A stretch of 64,000 nt of DNA, taken from the NCBI RefSeq assembly GCF_036402745.1, contig NZ_DASWSJ010000161.1:1-64000 (forward strand). The letters run 5' to 3'. The notes beneath the pieces were generated by a model, which was not told the origin of the DNA, did not search any database, and saw only the letters and a list, made by a program, of their open reading frames with translations. A program made the translations under genes and the position numbers. Source of the stretch: Actinophytocola sp036402745. GTDB lineage: Bacteria; Actinomycetota; Actinomycetes; Mycobacteriales; Pseudonocardiaceae. Of the stretch, positions 7,692 through 14,935 are shown one piece after another. The stretch's first letter is position 1, and every line of letters begins with the position of its first letter.

Positions 7692-9283
7692 CTCCCGTCG
7701 AGGCGATGCTGGAGATCCTGCGCGGCGAGGGTGTCGACCGGATCTTCGGCAACCCCGGGACCACCGAGCTGGCGCTGCTCGACGCGCTCGCCGGCGCGCC
7801 GGACCTCCCCTATGTGCTGGCCGCGCAGGAGCTGTCGGCGGTCGCCATGGCCGACGGGTACGCGCGCGCCACCCGGCGCACGGCGTTCGTGAACCTGCAC
7901 GTGGCGGCGGGGCTGGCGAACGGGCTGATCGGGATGCTCAACGCCAAGCGGTCGCGGGTCCCGCTGGTGGTCACCGCGGGCCAGCAGGACCGGCGGCACC
8001 TGCTCGAGGACCCCATGCTCGCCGGTGACCTGGTCGGGCTGGCGGCGGCCGCGAGCAAGCTGGCCGTCGAGGTCCAGCACGGCCGGGACCTGCCGATCGT
8101 CCTGCGGCGGGCGTTCGCGCTGGCCGCCCGACCGCCGGCCGGCCCGGTGTTCGTGTCGATCCCCATGGACCTGCTGCGCGAGGAGACCGACGTCGACGTG
8201 CCCGCGCGGTCGCCGCTCACCCCGCTCGGCCCGGCCACCGGTCTCGACGAGGCCGCCCGCATCCTGGCCGCCGCGGCCCACCCCGCGGTGGTGGCCGGCG
8301 ACGGCGTCGGCCGCGACGGCGCGGTTGCCGAGCTGGTGACCCTGGCCGAACGCCTGGGCGCGGCGGTCTACCACCAGCCGATGCACGATCGAATGAACTT
8401 CCCCTTCACCCACCCGCTGCACGCCGGCATGCCGGCCCCACGCAACGCAGCCGTCCGCGAGGCCCTCGGCCCGCACGACGTGGTGCTGGTCGTCGGCAGC
8501 CACGCGTTCTCGCCGCACCACTACACCCCCGAGCCCCCCATCCCACCCGGGACGACGGTGGTGCAGCTCGACGACGACCCGGCGGAGCTGGGCCGTAACT
8601 TCCCGGTGGCGCTGGGCCTGACCGGCGGCATCCGCGCGACGCTCGCCGAGCTGGCTGGGCGCGTTCCCGCCCACCCCGCCCGTCAGGCGACCACGAGACC
8701 CAGAGCGCGGCCGAGCGCGGGGACCGCACCGCTCGCTCCCGAAGTGGCGGCCCAGACGATCGCCGAGGCGCTCCCCCCGGACGCGGTGCTGGTCGACGAG
8801 GCCATCACGATCGGTGTGCTGTTGCGCCCGCTCCTGCGGCTGGACCGGCCGGACTCGTTCGTCCACACCGCCGGCGGCGGCCTGGGCTGGGGCATCGGCG
8901 CGGCGGTCGGGTCGCGCCTGGGTGCGCCGGACCGTCCGGTGGTGGCCGTGCTGGGTGACGGTTGTGCGATGTTCGGGTTGCAGGGCCTGTGGAGCGCGGC
9001 GCGGTACCGGGTGCCGGTGACGTTCCTGGTGATGAACAACGGCGAGTACCGGACCTTGAAGGAGACCTTGGCGGAGTCCGGCAGCCCCGGCCCGCATCCC
9101 GGCCTCGACCTGGCGCTACCCGGTGCGCCCCGCCTGGACTGGCGGCACGCCGCCCGGTTCTTCGGAGTCCCCGGGAGGCGGGTCGAGAGCAGCGAGGACC
9201 TGCGCGAGGTGGTCGCCGGCGCGGGCGCGCTGGACGGTCCCCTGCTGGTTGATGTGCCGATCAGGAACCGGAAGGGCAGCTGA
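7688..9283 (+). CDS. Thiamine-diphosphate 2-oxo-acid decarboxylase (benzoylformate decarboxylase-like)
   Basis: ThDP enzyme of 531 residues. The N-terminal region matches benzoylformate decarboxylase more closely than acetolactate synthase: FGNPGTTE, Glu48 in AAQELSAVAMADGYA, NLHVAAGLANG with His71 in the place of the catalytic His70, and VTAGQQDRR. Ser26 of the Pseudomonas enzyme is Thr here. The C-terminal ThDP motif runs from GDGCAMFG to MNNGEYR. The likely reaction is decarboxylation of an aryl or branched 2-oxo acid to the aldehyde. Placed after an SDR and a GMC oxidoreductase, it would complete hydroxy acid to keto acid to aldehyde. Acetolactate synthase is less likely. Confidence 0.8.
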   Translation: MTPVEAMLEILRGEGVDRIFGNPGTTELALLDALAGAPDLPYVLAAQELSAVAMADGYARATRRTAFVNLHVAAGLANGLIGMLNAKRSRVPLVVTAGQQDRRHLLEDPMLAGDLVGLAAAASKLAVEVQHGRDLPIVLRRAFALAARPPAGPVFVSIPMDLLREETDVDVPARSPLTPLGPATGLDEAARILAAAAHPAVVAGDGVGRDGAVAELVTLAERLGAAVYHQPMHDRMNFPFTHPLHAGMPAPRNAAVREALGPHDVVLVVGSHAFSPHHYTPEPPIPPGTTVVQLDDDPAELGRNFPVALGLTGGIRATLAELAGRVPAHPARQATTRPRARPSAGTAPLAPEVAAQTIAEALPPDAVLVDEAITIGVLLRPLLRLDRPDSFVHTAGGGLGWGIGAAVGSRLGAPDRPVVAVLGDGCAMFGLQGLWSAARYRVPVTFLVMNNGEYRTLKETLAESGSPGPHPGLDLALPGAPRLDWRHAARFFGVPGRRVESSEDLREVVAGAGALDGPLLVDVPIRNRKGS

Positions 9284-9324
9284 TGTTCCTTGCCGCGGGC
9301 CGGGCCAGCCACCAGGATCGGTCC

Positions 9325-10092
9325 ATGAACGAGGTGCCGGACCCGCCGAAGTCGGTGCTGGCCCGCGGGCTGCTGCTACTGGACGCCTTCGGCCCGGCGG
9401 ACGTGGAGCTGACGCTGGCGCAGCTGTCGGCCCGGACCAGGTTGCCGAAGCCGACGGCGCACAGGCTGGTGGCGGAGCTGGTCTCGTGGGGCGGCCTGGA
9501 GAGGACCGAGTCCGGGTATCGCCTGGGGATGGCCCTGTTCGTGCTGGGCCAGAGGGTGCCTCGCCAACGCGGCCTGCGCGAGGCGGCCCTCCCGTACCTG
9601 GAGGACCTGTACGAGGCGACCCACGAGAACATCCACCTGACTGTCTTCGATGCGACCGACACCCTGTTCCTGGAGAAGGTGACAGGCCGCCGCTCGATGC
9701 CGATCGTGTCCCGCGTGGGCGGAAGGCTGCCGGCCCACTGCACGGCGAGCGGCAAGGTGTTCCTGGCCCTGGGCCCGCCCGCCTACCTGCGCAGCGTGAT
9801 AGCCGAGGGCCTCCCGAGACTGACCGCGAAGACGATCATCATGCCGGGCATGCTCCGCCAGGACCTGGCAAGGACGCTGGACCGCGGCTACGGCATCAAC
9901 CGCGAGGAGAGCGAGACGGGCGTGGTGGCGGTGGCGGCCCCGATCCACGACCACAGAAGAAGGGTGATCGCGGCGATCTCGATAGCGGGGTCGGCCCACA
10001 GGCTTGACCTGGAGCGCCTGGCGCCTGCGGTGCGGACGGCGGCACTGGCCCTGTCGAGAGAGATGGCAAGAGAGACAGCACGACCCCGCTGA
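9325..10092 (+). CDS. IclR-family transcriptional regulator
   Basis: DNA-binding regulator of 255 residues. The winged helix is at residues 10-75 (LTLAQLSARTRLPKPTAHRLVAEL), and the IclR effector domain follows with AHCTASGKVFLAL and RGYGINREESETGVVAVAAP. ATG at 9325 is preceded by AGGATCGG. An alternative ATG at 9283 overlaps the previous stop (TGATG), would add 14 residues and would couple translation to the decarboxylase gene. It is the last gene of the catabolic operon and probably controls it. The ligand is not known. Confidence 0.87.
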   Translation: MNEVPDPPKSVLARGLLLLDAFGPADVELTLAQLSARTRLPKPTAHRLVAELVSWGGLERTESGYRLGMALFVLGQRVPRQRGLREAALPYLEDLYEATHENIHLTVFDATDTLFLEKVTGRRSMPIVSRVGGRLPAHCTASGKVFLALGPPAYLRSVIAEGLPRLTAKTIIMPGMLRQDLARTLDRGYGINREESETGVVAVAAPIHDHRRRVIAAISIAGSAHRLDLERLAPAVRTAALALSREMARETARPR

Positions 10093-10223
10093 GCACAGAG
10101 GAACGTGTCCCGGACGATTGGGCGGATATTCCCAGCGTGACGGGCTATTTTCCCGAACGGAGCAGTGGCGCCGGTCACGCACTGTGAAGGCCCTCACCAA
10201 TGCCGGAACCGGCCACAGCCGCG

Positions 10224-10253
10224 CTGTATGCTGTAGACAACGAACAAAGTTGT
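10224..10253. promoter_or_regulatory. Probable GntR autoregulatory operator region
   Basis: CTGTATGCTG at 10224-10233 is identical to part of the palindrome at 20551-20569 and is followed by TAGAC in place of CATAC. Directly after it, ACAAC-N7-GTTGT (10237-10253) forms a second inverted repeat. Both lie 35-64 bases before the GntR start at 10288. Confidence 0.5.
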
Positions 10254-10287
10254 GTTCCGAGCCAGACCCAAACCGTTGGAGTCCACC

Positions 10288-11037
10288 ATGCAGCCGACCG
10301 AGTTGCCGAAAGAGCTGGCGGCTCGCCGGATCGATCGGCCGGTTCCCCTGCGTGAGCACGTCTATCAGGCGATGCAGGAGCTGATCATCTCGCGGCGCCT
10401 GGCTCCCGGTCAACACCTGGTCGAGAGCGAGCTCGCGCAGATGCTCGGCGTCTCGCGGCAGCCGGTGCGCGAGGCCCTGCAGTGGCTCAACACCGAGGGG
10501 TGGGTCGACCTCCGCCCCGGTTACGGCGCCTTCGTCCACGCGCCCACGCAGGAGGAGGCCGACCAGCTGCTGGCCGTCCGCTCCCTGCTGGAGAGCGAGT
10601 CCGCCCGACTGGCCGGACTGCACGCGGACGCCGACGGCATCGCCCGGCTGCGGGACCTCAACAAGCAGGGCCTCGAGGCCCTCAACAACGACGACGTCGA
10701 CACCGCGGTGGCCCTGAACGCGGCCGTACACCGCTGTGTCACGGAGCTGTCCGGCAACAAGGTGCTGCTGGACTTCGCCACCCAGGTGGACCGCAGGGTC
10801 CGCTGGTACTACACCCCGATCGCCCGGCAGCGTGGCAAGCAGTCCTGGCAGGAGCACGCCAAGCTGATCGACGCGATCGAGAAGCGAGACGCGGACACCG
10901 CCGCCCGCATCATGCACGAGCACACCGAGCGGACGCGGAAGTCCTACCTCGAACAACGCCTGCACGACGGCGACGAGGACCAGCAGCTCCTCGCGCTGCC
11001 CGCCCGGCGCCGACGCCGGGCACCATCCCAGGGCTGA
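10288..11037 (+). CDS. GntR-family regulator with FCD ligand domain
   Basis: Regulator of 249 residues. The N-terminal winged helix carries the GntR signature (ESELAQMLGVSRQPVREAL, about residues 48-66). The FCD domain follows with the Asp and three His positions that usually bind a metal (NAAVHR, EHAKLI, MHEHTE). FCD regulators typically sense small carboxylic acids. A partial copy of the AT-rich operator found twice in the formyl-CoA gene region lies upstream, so I infer that this protein controls both itself and that module. The C-terminus ends in an Arg-rich tail. A GTTGGAG stretch precedes ATG 10288. Confidence 0.9.
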   Translation: MQPTELPKELAARRIDRPVPLREHVYQAMQELIISRRLAPGQHLVESELAQMLGVSRQPVREALQWLNTEGWVDLRPGYGAFVHAPTQEEADQLLAVRSLLESESARLAGLHADADGIARLRDLNKQGLEALNNDDVDTAVALNAAVHRCVTELSGNKVLLDFATQVDRRVRWYYTPIARQRGKQSWQEHAKLIDAIEKRDADTAARIMHEHTERTRKSYLEQRLHDGDEDQQLLALPARRRRRAPSQG

Positions 11038-11089
11038 ACCACCAGCCCCACCACCGGAGCGACCACTCGTCGCTCTCTCGACCGACCCT

Positions 11090-11107
11090 CGTCGCGATGC
11101 CGCGACG
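11090..11107 (+). terminator. Hairpin after the GntR gene
   Basis: CGTCGCG-ATGC-CGCGACG gives a 7-bp perfect stem with a 4-base loop, about 50 bases after the GntR stop. No T-run follows, which is common for GC-rich actinobacterial terminators. Confidence 0.45.
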
Positions 11108-11150
11108 CTAGGGCTGACCGTGCTGCCCGCACCAGAGGAGGTGAATGCAC

Positions 11151-11318
11151 ATGCGCAAGCTCTTCAGCCTTCCCCGCGGCTTCAACGCCGACGGCCGTGC
11201 CCTCGGTCTCGGCCTCGCCGCCGCGATGGAGAAGCAGCGTCAGGAGGCCACTCGTGGCGTCGAGGACTACCTGCGCCACGGCGCCCCCGAGCGCCCTGTG
11301 ACGACCACCTCGGCCTAG
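11151..11318 (+). CDS. Small protein of unknown function (tandem paralogue A)
   Basis: A 55-residue protein that I do not recognise. It starts with ATG at 11151 behind an AGAGGAGG ribosome-binding site. The core ADGRALGLGLAAAMEKQRQ-xxxx-GVEDYLR is nearly identical to that of the next gene at 11398. The shared start patterns, ribosome-binding sites and downstream hairpins show a tandem duplication. No Cys, signal peptide or clear membrane helix is present. The GLGLAAAMEKQ region is predicted to be helical and amphipathic. It could be a small structural or regulatory peptide; no function is assigned. Confidence 0.75.
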   Translation: MRKLFSLPRGFNADGRALGLGLAAAMEKQRQEATRGVEDYLRHGAPERPVTTTSA

Positions 11319-11355
11319 CTCCAACCAGGCCGGGTAACCAGAAGACGGTGGAAAC

Positions 11356-11378
11356 GAGCCGCGGTCCGTGCGGCTCGC
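11356..11378 (+). terminator. Hairpin between the two small paralogues
   Basis: An 8-bp perfect stem (CGAGCCGC / GCGGCTCG) encloses the loop GGTCCGT. The longer hairpin at 11609 has the same loop and the same inner stem GCCGC/GCGGC, so the whole gene-plus-hairpin unit was duplicated. It may act as an attenuator, since the ribosome-binding site of the second gene starts 7 bases later. Confidence 0.55.
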
Positions 11379-11397
11379 CCCACAGGAGGTGACAGCA

Positions 11398-11580
11398 ATG
11401 CGTAACTGGCGAGCGACCTTCAAGGCCCTCACCAGCTCTCCCCGCGGCTGGAGCGCCGACGGCCGGACTCTCGGCCTCGGCCTCGCGACCGCGATGGAGA
11501 AGCAGCGACAGGATGCCGCCCGCGGCGTCGAGGACTACCTGCGCACCGCCCCGGCGGAGCGGGTCAGCACCTCCGCGTAG
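11398..11580 (+). CDS. Small protein of unknown function (tandem paralogue B)
   Basis: A 60-residue protein, paralogue of the one at 11151. ATG at 11398 is preceded by CAGGAGGTGACAGCA, a very strong ribosome-binding site. The core SADGRTLGLGLATAMEKQRQ followed by DAARGVEDYLR differs from copy A at only a few positions, while the N-terminal ten residues differ completely. This suggests that the core is under selection. No Cys or transmembrane segment is present. It ends 29 bases before a strong 16-bp hairpin. The function is unknown. Confidence 0.8.
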   Translation: MRNWRATFKALTSSPRGWSADGRTLGLGLATAMEKQRQDAARGVEDYLRTAPAERVSTSA

Positions 11581-11608
11581 AGCGAGCGGGTAGCCGAGCA
11601 AAGAGATT

Positions 11609-11647
11609 CGGTGGGTTGGGCCGCGGTCCGTGCGGCCCAACCCACCG
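11609..11647. terminator. Strong bidirectional terminator
   Basis: A perfect 16-bp stem (11609-11624 with 11632-11647) and a 7-base loop GGTCCGT lie between the convergent small-protein gene and TerC gene. A short T-rich stretch follows on the plus strand. Confidence 0.85.
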
Positions 11648-11654
11648 AGGTTTG

Positions 11655-12653
11655 TTACTCAGTGGCTTCCACTGGCGCGGGGCGTTCGTCGGCGACCTGG
11701 TCGAGCTCCTTGTCCCGGTCGCGCCGGACCTTGAGCAGGCTCACCACCGCGGTGAGCGCGAGCGTACCGATGATGACGCCCAATGACACGAGAATCGGGA
11801 TCTGCGGGGCCCACGAGACCCCGTGGTTGTGCAGGGTCTCGATGACCAGCTTCACCCCGATGAAGGCGAGCACGATCGCGAGCCCGGTCGACAGGTAGAC
11901 GAGCCGGTCCAGCAGCCCGCCGATGATGAAGTACAGCTGGCGCAGGCCCATGAGCGCGAACGCGTTCGCGGTCAGCACCAGGTAGGGCTCCTTGGTGAGC
12001 CCGAAGATCGCCGGGATCGAGTCGACCGCGAACAGCAGGTTCGTGGTGCCGATCGCGACCATCACGATCAGCATCGGGGTCACCAGGCGCTTGCCGTCGA
12101 CCTTCGTGGTGATCTTCGCGCCGTCGTACTTGTCCGTCGCGGGCAGGATCTTCTTCGCGATGCGCAGCATCGCGTTCTCCTTGAACTCCTCGTCCTCGGC
12201 GCTGCTCACGAGCAGCTGCACCGCGGTGTAGAGGAGGAAGGCGCCGAAGACGTAGAACAGCCAGTCGAACTCGGCGATGGCCGCGGAGCCGATCGAGACG
12301 ACGATCACGCGCAGCACCAGCGCGATCACGATGCCGATCGACAGCACCTTCTGCTGATGCTCCCGCTGCACGGCGAAGCTGACCATGATCAGCATGGTCA
12401 CGAACAGGTTGTCCACCGACAGCGAGTACTCGGTGATCCAGCCCGCGAAGAGCTCGCCACCGTACTGGTGACCCTCGAAGACGAAGATCGCGAGTCCGAA
12501 CAGGACGGCGAGGCCCACGTAGCACCCGATCCAGGCCAGGCACTCCTTGAGCGATGGTTTCCGCGGGTTGCGCGAGACGAGGTAGAAGTCGACGGAGATG
12601 ATCGCGGTCAGCCCGACTCCGGTAACGAGCCACAACCAGAGGGGGACGTTCAT
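11655..12653 (-). CDS. TerC/Alx-family membrane protein
   Basis: Integral membrane protein of 332 residues with about nine hydrophobic helices. It has both acidic motifs of the TerC family: EYSLSVDNLFV in the third helix and FAVDSIPAIFGLT in a later helix, linked by a charged cytoplasmic loop (residues 150-190). Family members act in manganese export or tellurite resistance. ATG 12653 is preceded by a GGAAAGGAAGC stretch. No yybP-ykoY manganese riboswitch is recognisable upstream. Only a perfect hairpin at 12685 is seen there, which could be the terminator of the upstream operon. A role in metal homeostasis is the best inference. Confidence 0.88.
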   Translation of the reverse strand: MNVPLWLWLVTGVGLTAIISVDFYLVSRNPRKPSLKECLAWIGCYVGLAVLFGLAIFVFEGHQYGGELFAGWITEYSLSVDNLFVTMLIMVSFAVQREHQQKVLSIGIVIALVLRVIVVSIGSAAIAEFDWLFYVFGAFLLYTAVQLLVSSAEDEEFKENAMLRIAKKILPATDKYDGAKITTKVDGKRLVTPMLIVMVAIGTTNLLFAVDSIPAIFGLTKEPYLVLTANAFALMGLRQLYFIIGGLLDRLVYLSTGLAIVLAFIGVKLVIETLHNHGVSWAPQIPILVSLGVIIGTLALTAVVSLLKVRRDRDKELDQVADERPAPVEATE

Positions 12654-12684
12654 CGGCTTCCTTTCCGCCCGCGCGGGGGCAGGA

Positions 12685-12726
12685 CTCGTCGATGCACCGA
12701 AGGATTATGCGTGGTGCATCGACGAG
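12685..12726 (-). terminator. Perfect 14-bp inverted repeat upstream of the TerC gene
   Basis: The arms at 12685-12698 and 12713-12726 are fully complementary, with a 14-base loop. It lies after the end of the leftward formyl-CoA operon (stop at 12760) and 32 bases before the TerC start, so it is either the operon terminator or a regulatory hairpin in the TerC leader. Confidence 0.6.
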
Positions 12727-12759
12727 ATCCTGGCGGGCCCTGTTGTTGCGCTCCGGCGA

Positions 12760-13332
12760 TCAACGCGCCGGGGTGGTCGCCTTCTTGCCACTTGCGCCAC
12801 GGTAACGGCTGGTCGCCGCCTTGCGCCGCTCCTTGGCCTCGTACATGGCCTGAGCGTGTGAGGCGTATCGCAGGTAGACCCGCCGCGCGTCCTCGTCGTG
12901 CGCGGCCAGCCGCTGCCACCAGCGCGGTGCCATGCGCTCGTGCAGCCACAGGAACCCGATCGCGAAGCCGGCGCTGACGATGCCCTGGTAGGCGAGGAAG
13001 CCGAGCGGGTCCGGCGGCAGGCCTGGCTTGCCGGTGAGGATGAACCTGGTCAGCACCTCGTGCAGCATGCGGGCGAGCGGGAAGGCCACCAGCCAGTACA
13101 GCGCCGCGGGCGCGAACCCGCCGAGCCGCACCTTCTCGTTGATCAGGAGCATCGTGTACCCGCCACCCAGCAGGCCGAGCGGCACCGCCAGGGTCAGCGC
13201 GGACACCAGCGCCCACCCGGTGGGCTGGCCGACGAACGCGGCCAGCCCACCGGCGACGACACCGGCGATGAACCCGACAACGAGCCCGGGGAACGTGAGC
13301 AGGAACAGTCGGTAGAGGCGCATCGCACTCAT
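12760..13332 (-). CDS. Small polytopic membrane protein of unknown function
   Basis: A 190-residue protein with four hydrophobic helices (about residues 8-35, 38-63, 70-90 and 110-128) and a long basic cytoplasmic tail rich in Lys and Arg. It does not match a family I know. Its start lies 3 bases past the stop of the Nramp-like permease gene, so the two are translationally linked and may form one transport unit. ATG 13332 is used; an in-frame ATG at 13323 has better spacing to AGGG. It is the last gene of the leftward formyl-CoA operon. Confidence 0.75.
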   Translation of the reverse strand: MSAMRLYRLFLLTFPGLVVGFIAGVVAGGLAAFVGQPTGWALVSALTLAVPLGLLGGGYTMLLINEKVRLGGFAPAALYWLVAFPLARMLHEVLTRFILTGKPGLPPDPLGFLAYQGIVSAGFAIGFLWLHERMAPRWWQRLAAHDEDARRVYLRYASHAQAMYEAKERRKAATSRYRGASGKKATTPAR

Positions 13333-13335
13333 TCC

Positions 13336-14835
13336 CTAGTTCACCACGACGCCGAACCTGGCCAGGCTGTAGAACAGCATGCCCAGGTAGAACACCGCGC
13401 CGAACCCGATGATCGCGTTGGACCACCACTTGGGCCGGATCGGTTTCGGCAACATGGTGTTGTTGACGAGCAACAGAACCACACAGTAGGCACCCATGGC
13501 GAACGTGGACAGGAACGCCAGGATGTCCAGCACGCCACTCGGTCCGTCGGCCGGGCCGAACAGCAGGATCAGGATGCCGAACGTGATGACACCCCACAGG
13601 AATCCCGCGTACAGGTGCGAGATCTTGAACCGCTTCGCGCCCGGCACGTGGAAGTAGGTCATGTCCGCCTGACCGCGTGAGAACGAGTCGAACAGACCCA
13701 GTGTCGCGTTGAGACCGATCAGCGCGATGAACCCGAAGAACAGTCCACCGAGGACCGGACCGCCGGCGGCGGCGAACGCGTCGGACATCGCACTCAGCGC
13801 GGCCGACCGGTCACCGCCCTCGATCAGACCCTTGACGTTCGGGTTCTCCCTGGCCGCCGACTGGGCGAGCACGGTGAACGAGATCGTCACCAGCATCGTG
13901 ATGCCCCAGAAGAGCAGGAACGCGTCGAACGTGACCCACTTGCGCCAGCCACGCCACTTCGCCATCTCCGCCGGGTCCTCGGTGTCGAACATGAACCCGC
14001 GCGAAGGCATGGCCTCCTGGTCCTTCGCGCTGCGCAGCCCGCGGATCTGCGGGACGTGCGCGCCCATGCCGGCGCCGCTGTCACGCAGGTGCAGCGTGTA
14101 CCACATCTGCTGCATGCCCGACGGTCCCGCGAACGCGATCGAGCCGACCACGATCGGGAACCAGGTCGACGACAGTGCCTCCGCCGGGAAGTACCCGAAG
14201 GCGAACATGCCGCCGAGGGTCGAGGCGAGGTCGCCCCAGCTACCGACGATGGACGCGATGATCGCGGTGCCGACGACGAGCACGCCGATGAGGATGGCGA
14301 GCACGTTCTCCAGCAGGTTGTAGATGACACTGGCCAGGCTGAACAGGATCCCGACCAGGATCAGGGCAACGCAGGCGGTCACGACCCACGGGATGCCTGT
14401 TATCTCCTCGAACGCGGCGGCGCCCGCGGAGAGGTGACCCGGCCAGATGTAGACCAATATGGCCGTGACGAAGAAGAACCACATCAACGGCTTGAACACG
14501 CGAGCCGCGCCGGAGAAGATGCTCTCCCCCGTCGCCATCGCGTAACGCGCCATCTCGAGCATCACCACGGCCTGCAGGGTGACGCCGATCAGGAACAGCC
14601 ATCTGATCTCCGGTCCGAAGACCAGTACGAGCCGTGGCCACATGTACGACTCGCCCATGCCGACGCCGAGTGCGACCAGGAAGACGGTCGGACCCAGCAG
14701 GTGAATGGACGGTGGTGCGTCGGGTAATGGGCGAATGGGCATGGGTTCGAGCCGCCCGGCTCGCCATACCCGTTCCTCGCCCGCGACAGCGACTTCACCA
14801 CTGCCCACGGCGGGAGGGTTGTGAGAATCCACCAT
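13336..14835 (-). CDS. Nramp-related transporter without canonical metal-binding motifs
   Basis: Membrane transporter of 499 residues with about eleven helices, of the Nramp/APC fold. ATG 14835 has GGAGG at the right distance; an in-frame upstream start at 14922 lacks this. Classical Nramp proteins carry DPGN in helix 1 and MPHN in helix 6. The corresponding segments here read GVGMGESYMWP and AGPSGMQQMWY, so the metal-coordinating residues are absent. A large cytoplasmic insert with WRGWRKW lies before helix 7. It is encoded with formyl-CoA transferase and a ThDP lyase, so it may import the organic acid they use, or a cofactor metal by a different site. Both are inferences. Confidence 0.75.
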   Translation of the reverse strand: MVDSHNPPAVGSGEVAVAGEERVWRAGRLEPMPIRPLPDAPPSIHLLGPTVFLVALGVGMGESYMWPRLVLVFGPEIRWLFLIGVTLQAVVMLEMARYAMATGESIFSGAARVFKPLMWFFFVTAILVYIWPGHLSAGAAAFEEITGIPWVVTACVALILVGILFSLASVIYNLLENVLAILIGVLVVGTAIIASIVGSWGDLASTLGGMFAFGYFPAEALSSTWFPIVVGSIAFAGPSGMQQMWYTLHLRDSGAGMGAHVPQIRGLRSAKDQEAMPSRGFMFDTEDPAEMAKWRGWRKWVTFDAFLLFWGITMLVTISFTVLAQSAARENPNVKGLIEGGDRSAALSAMSDAFAAAGGPVLGGLFFGFIALIGLNATLGLFDSFSRGQADMTYFHVPGAKRFKISHLYAGFLWGVITFGILILLFGPADGPSGVLDILAFLSTFAMGAYCVVLLLVNNTMLPKPIRPKWWSNAIIGFGAVFYLGMLFYSLARFGVVVN

Positions 14836-14880
14836 TGGACCTCCAGTGTTCGGTTTGACCGCCTGCCTGTCGACCCCTGC

Positions 14881-14911
14881 GGTGGCCGCCGTTCCGTCCA
14901 CGACGGCCACC
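14881..14911 (-). terminator. Intercistronic hairpin
   Basis: A 12-bp stem with one mismatch (GGTGGCCGCCGT / ACGACGGCCACC) and a 7-base loop sits in the 100-base gap between the acyl-CoA synthetase gene and the permease gene. It may stop part of the transcripts or mark a processing site. Confidence 0.45.
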
Positions 14912-14935
14912 CTTTGAAACAATTGGTCGGCGGCG

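Noticed and set aside
12654..12759. A manganese riboswitch (yybP-ykoY) upstream of the TerC gene
   Set aside because: The conserved loops of that riboswitch are not visible. Only a simple 14-bp hairpin is present.
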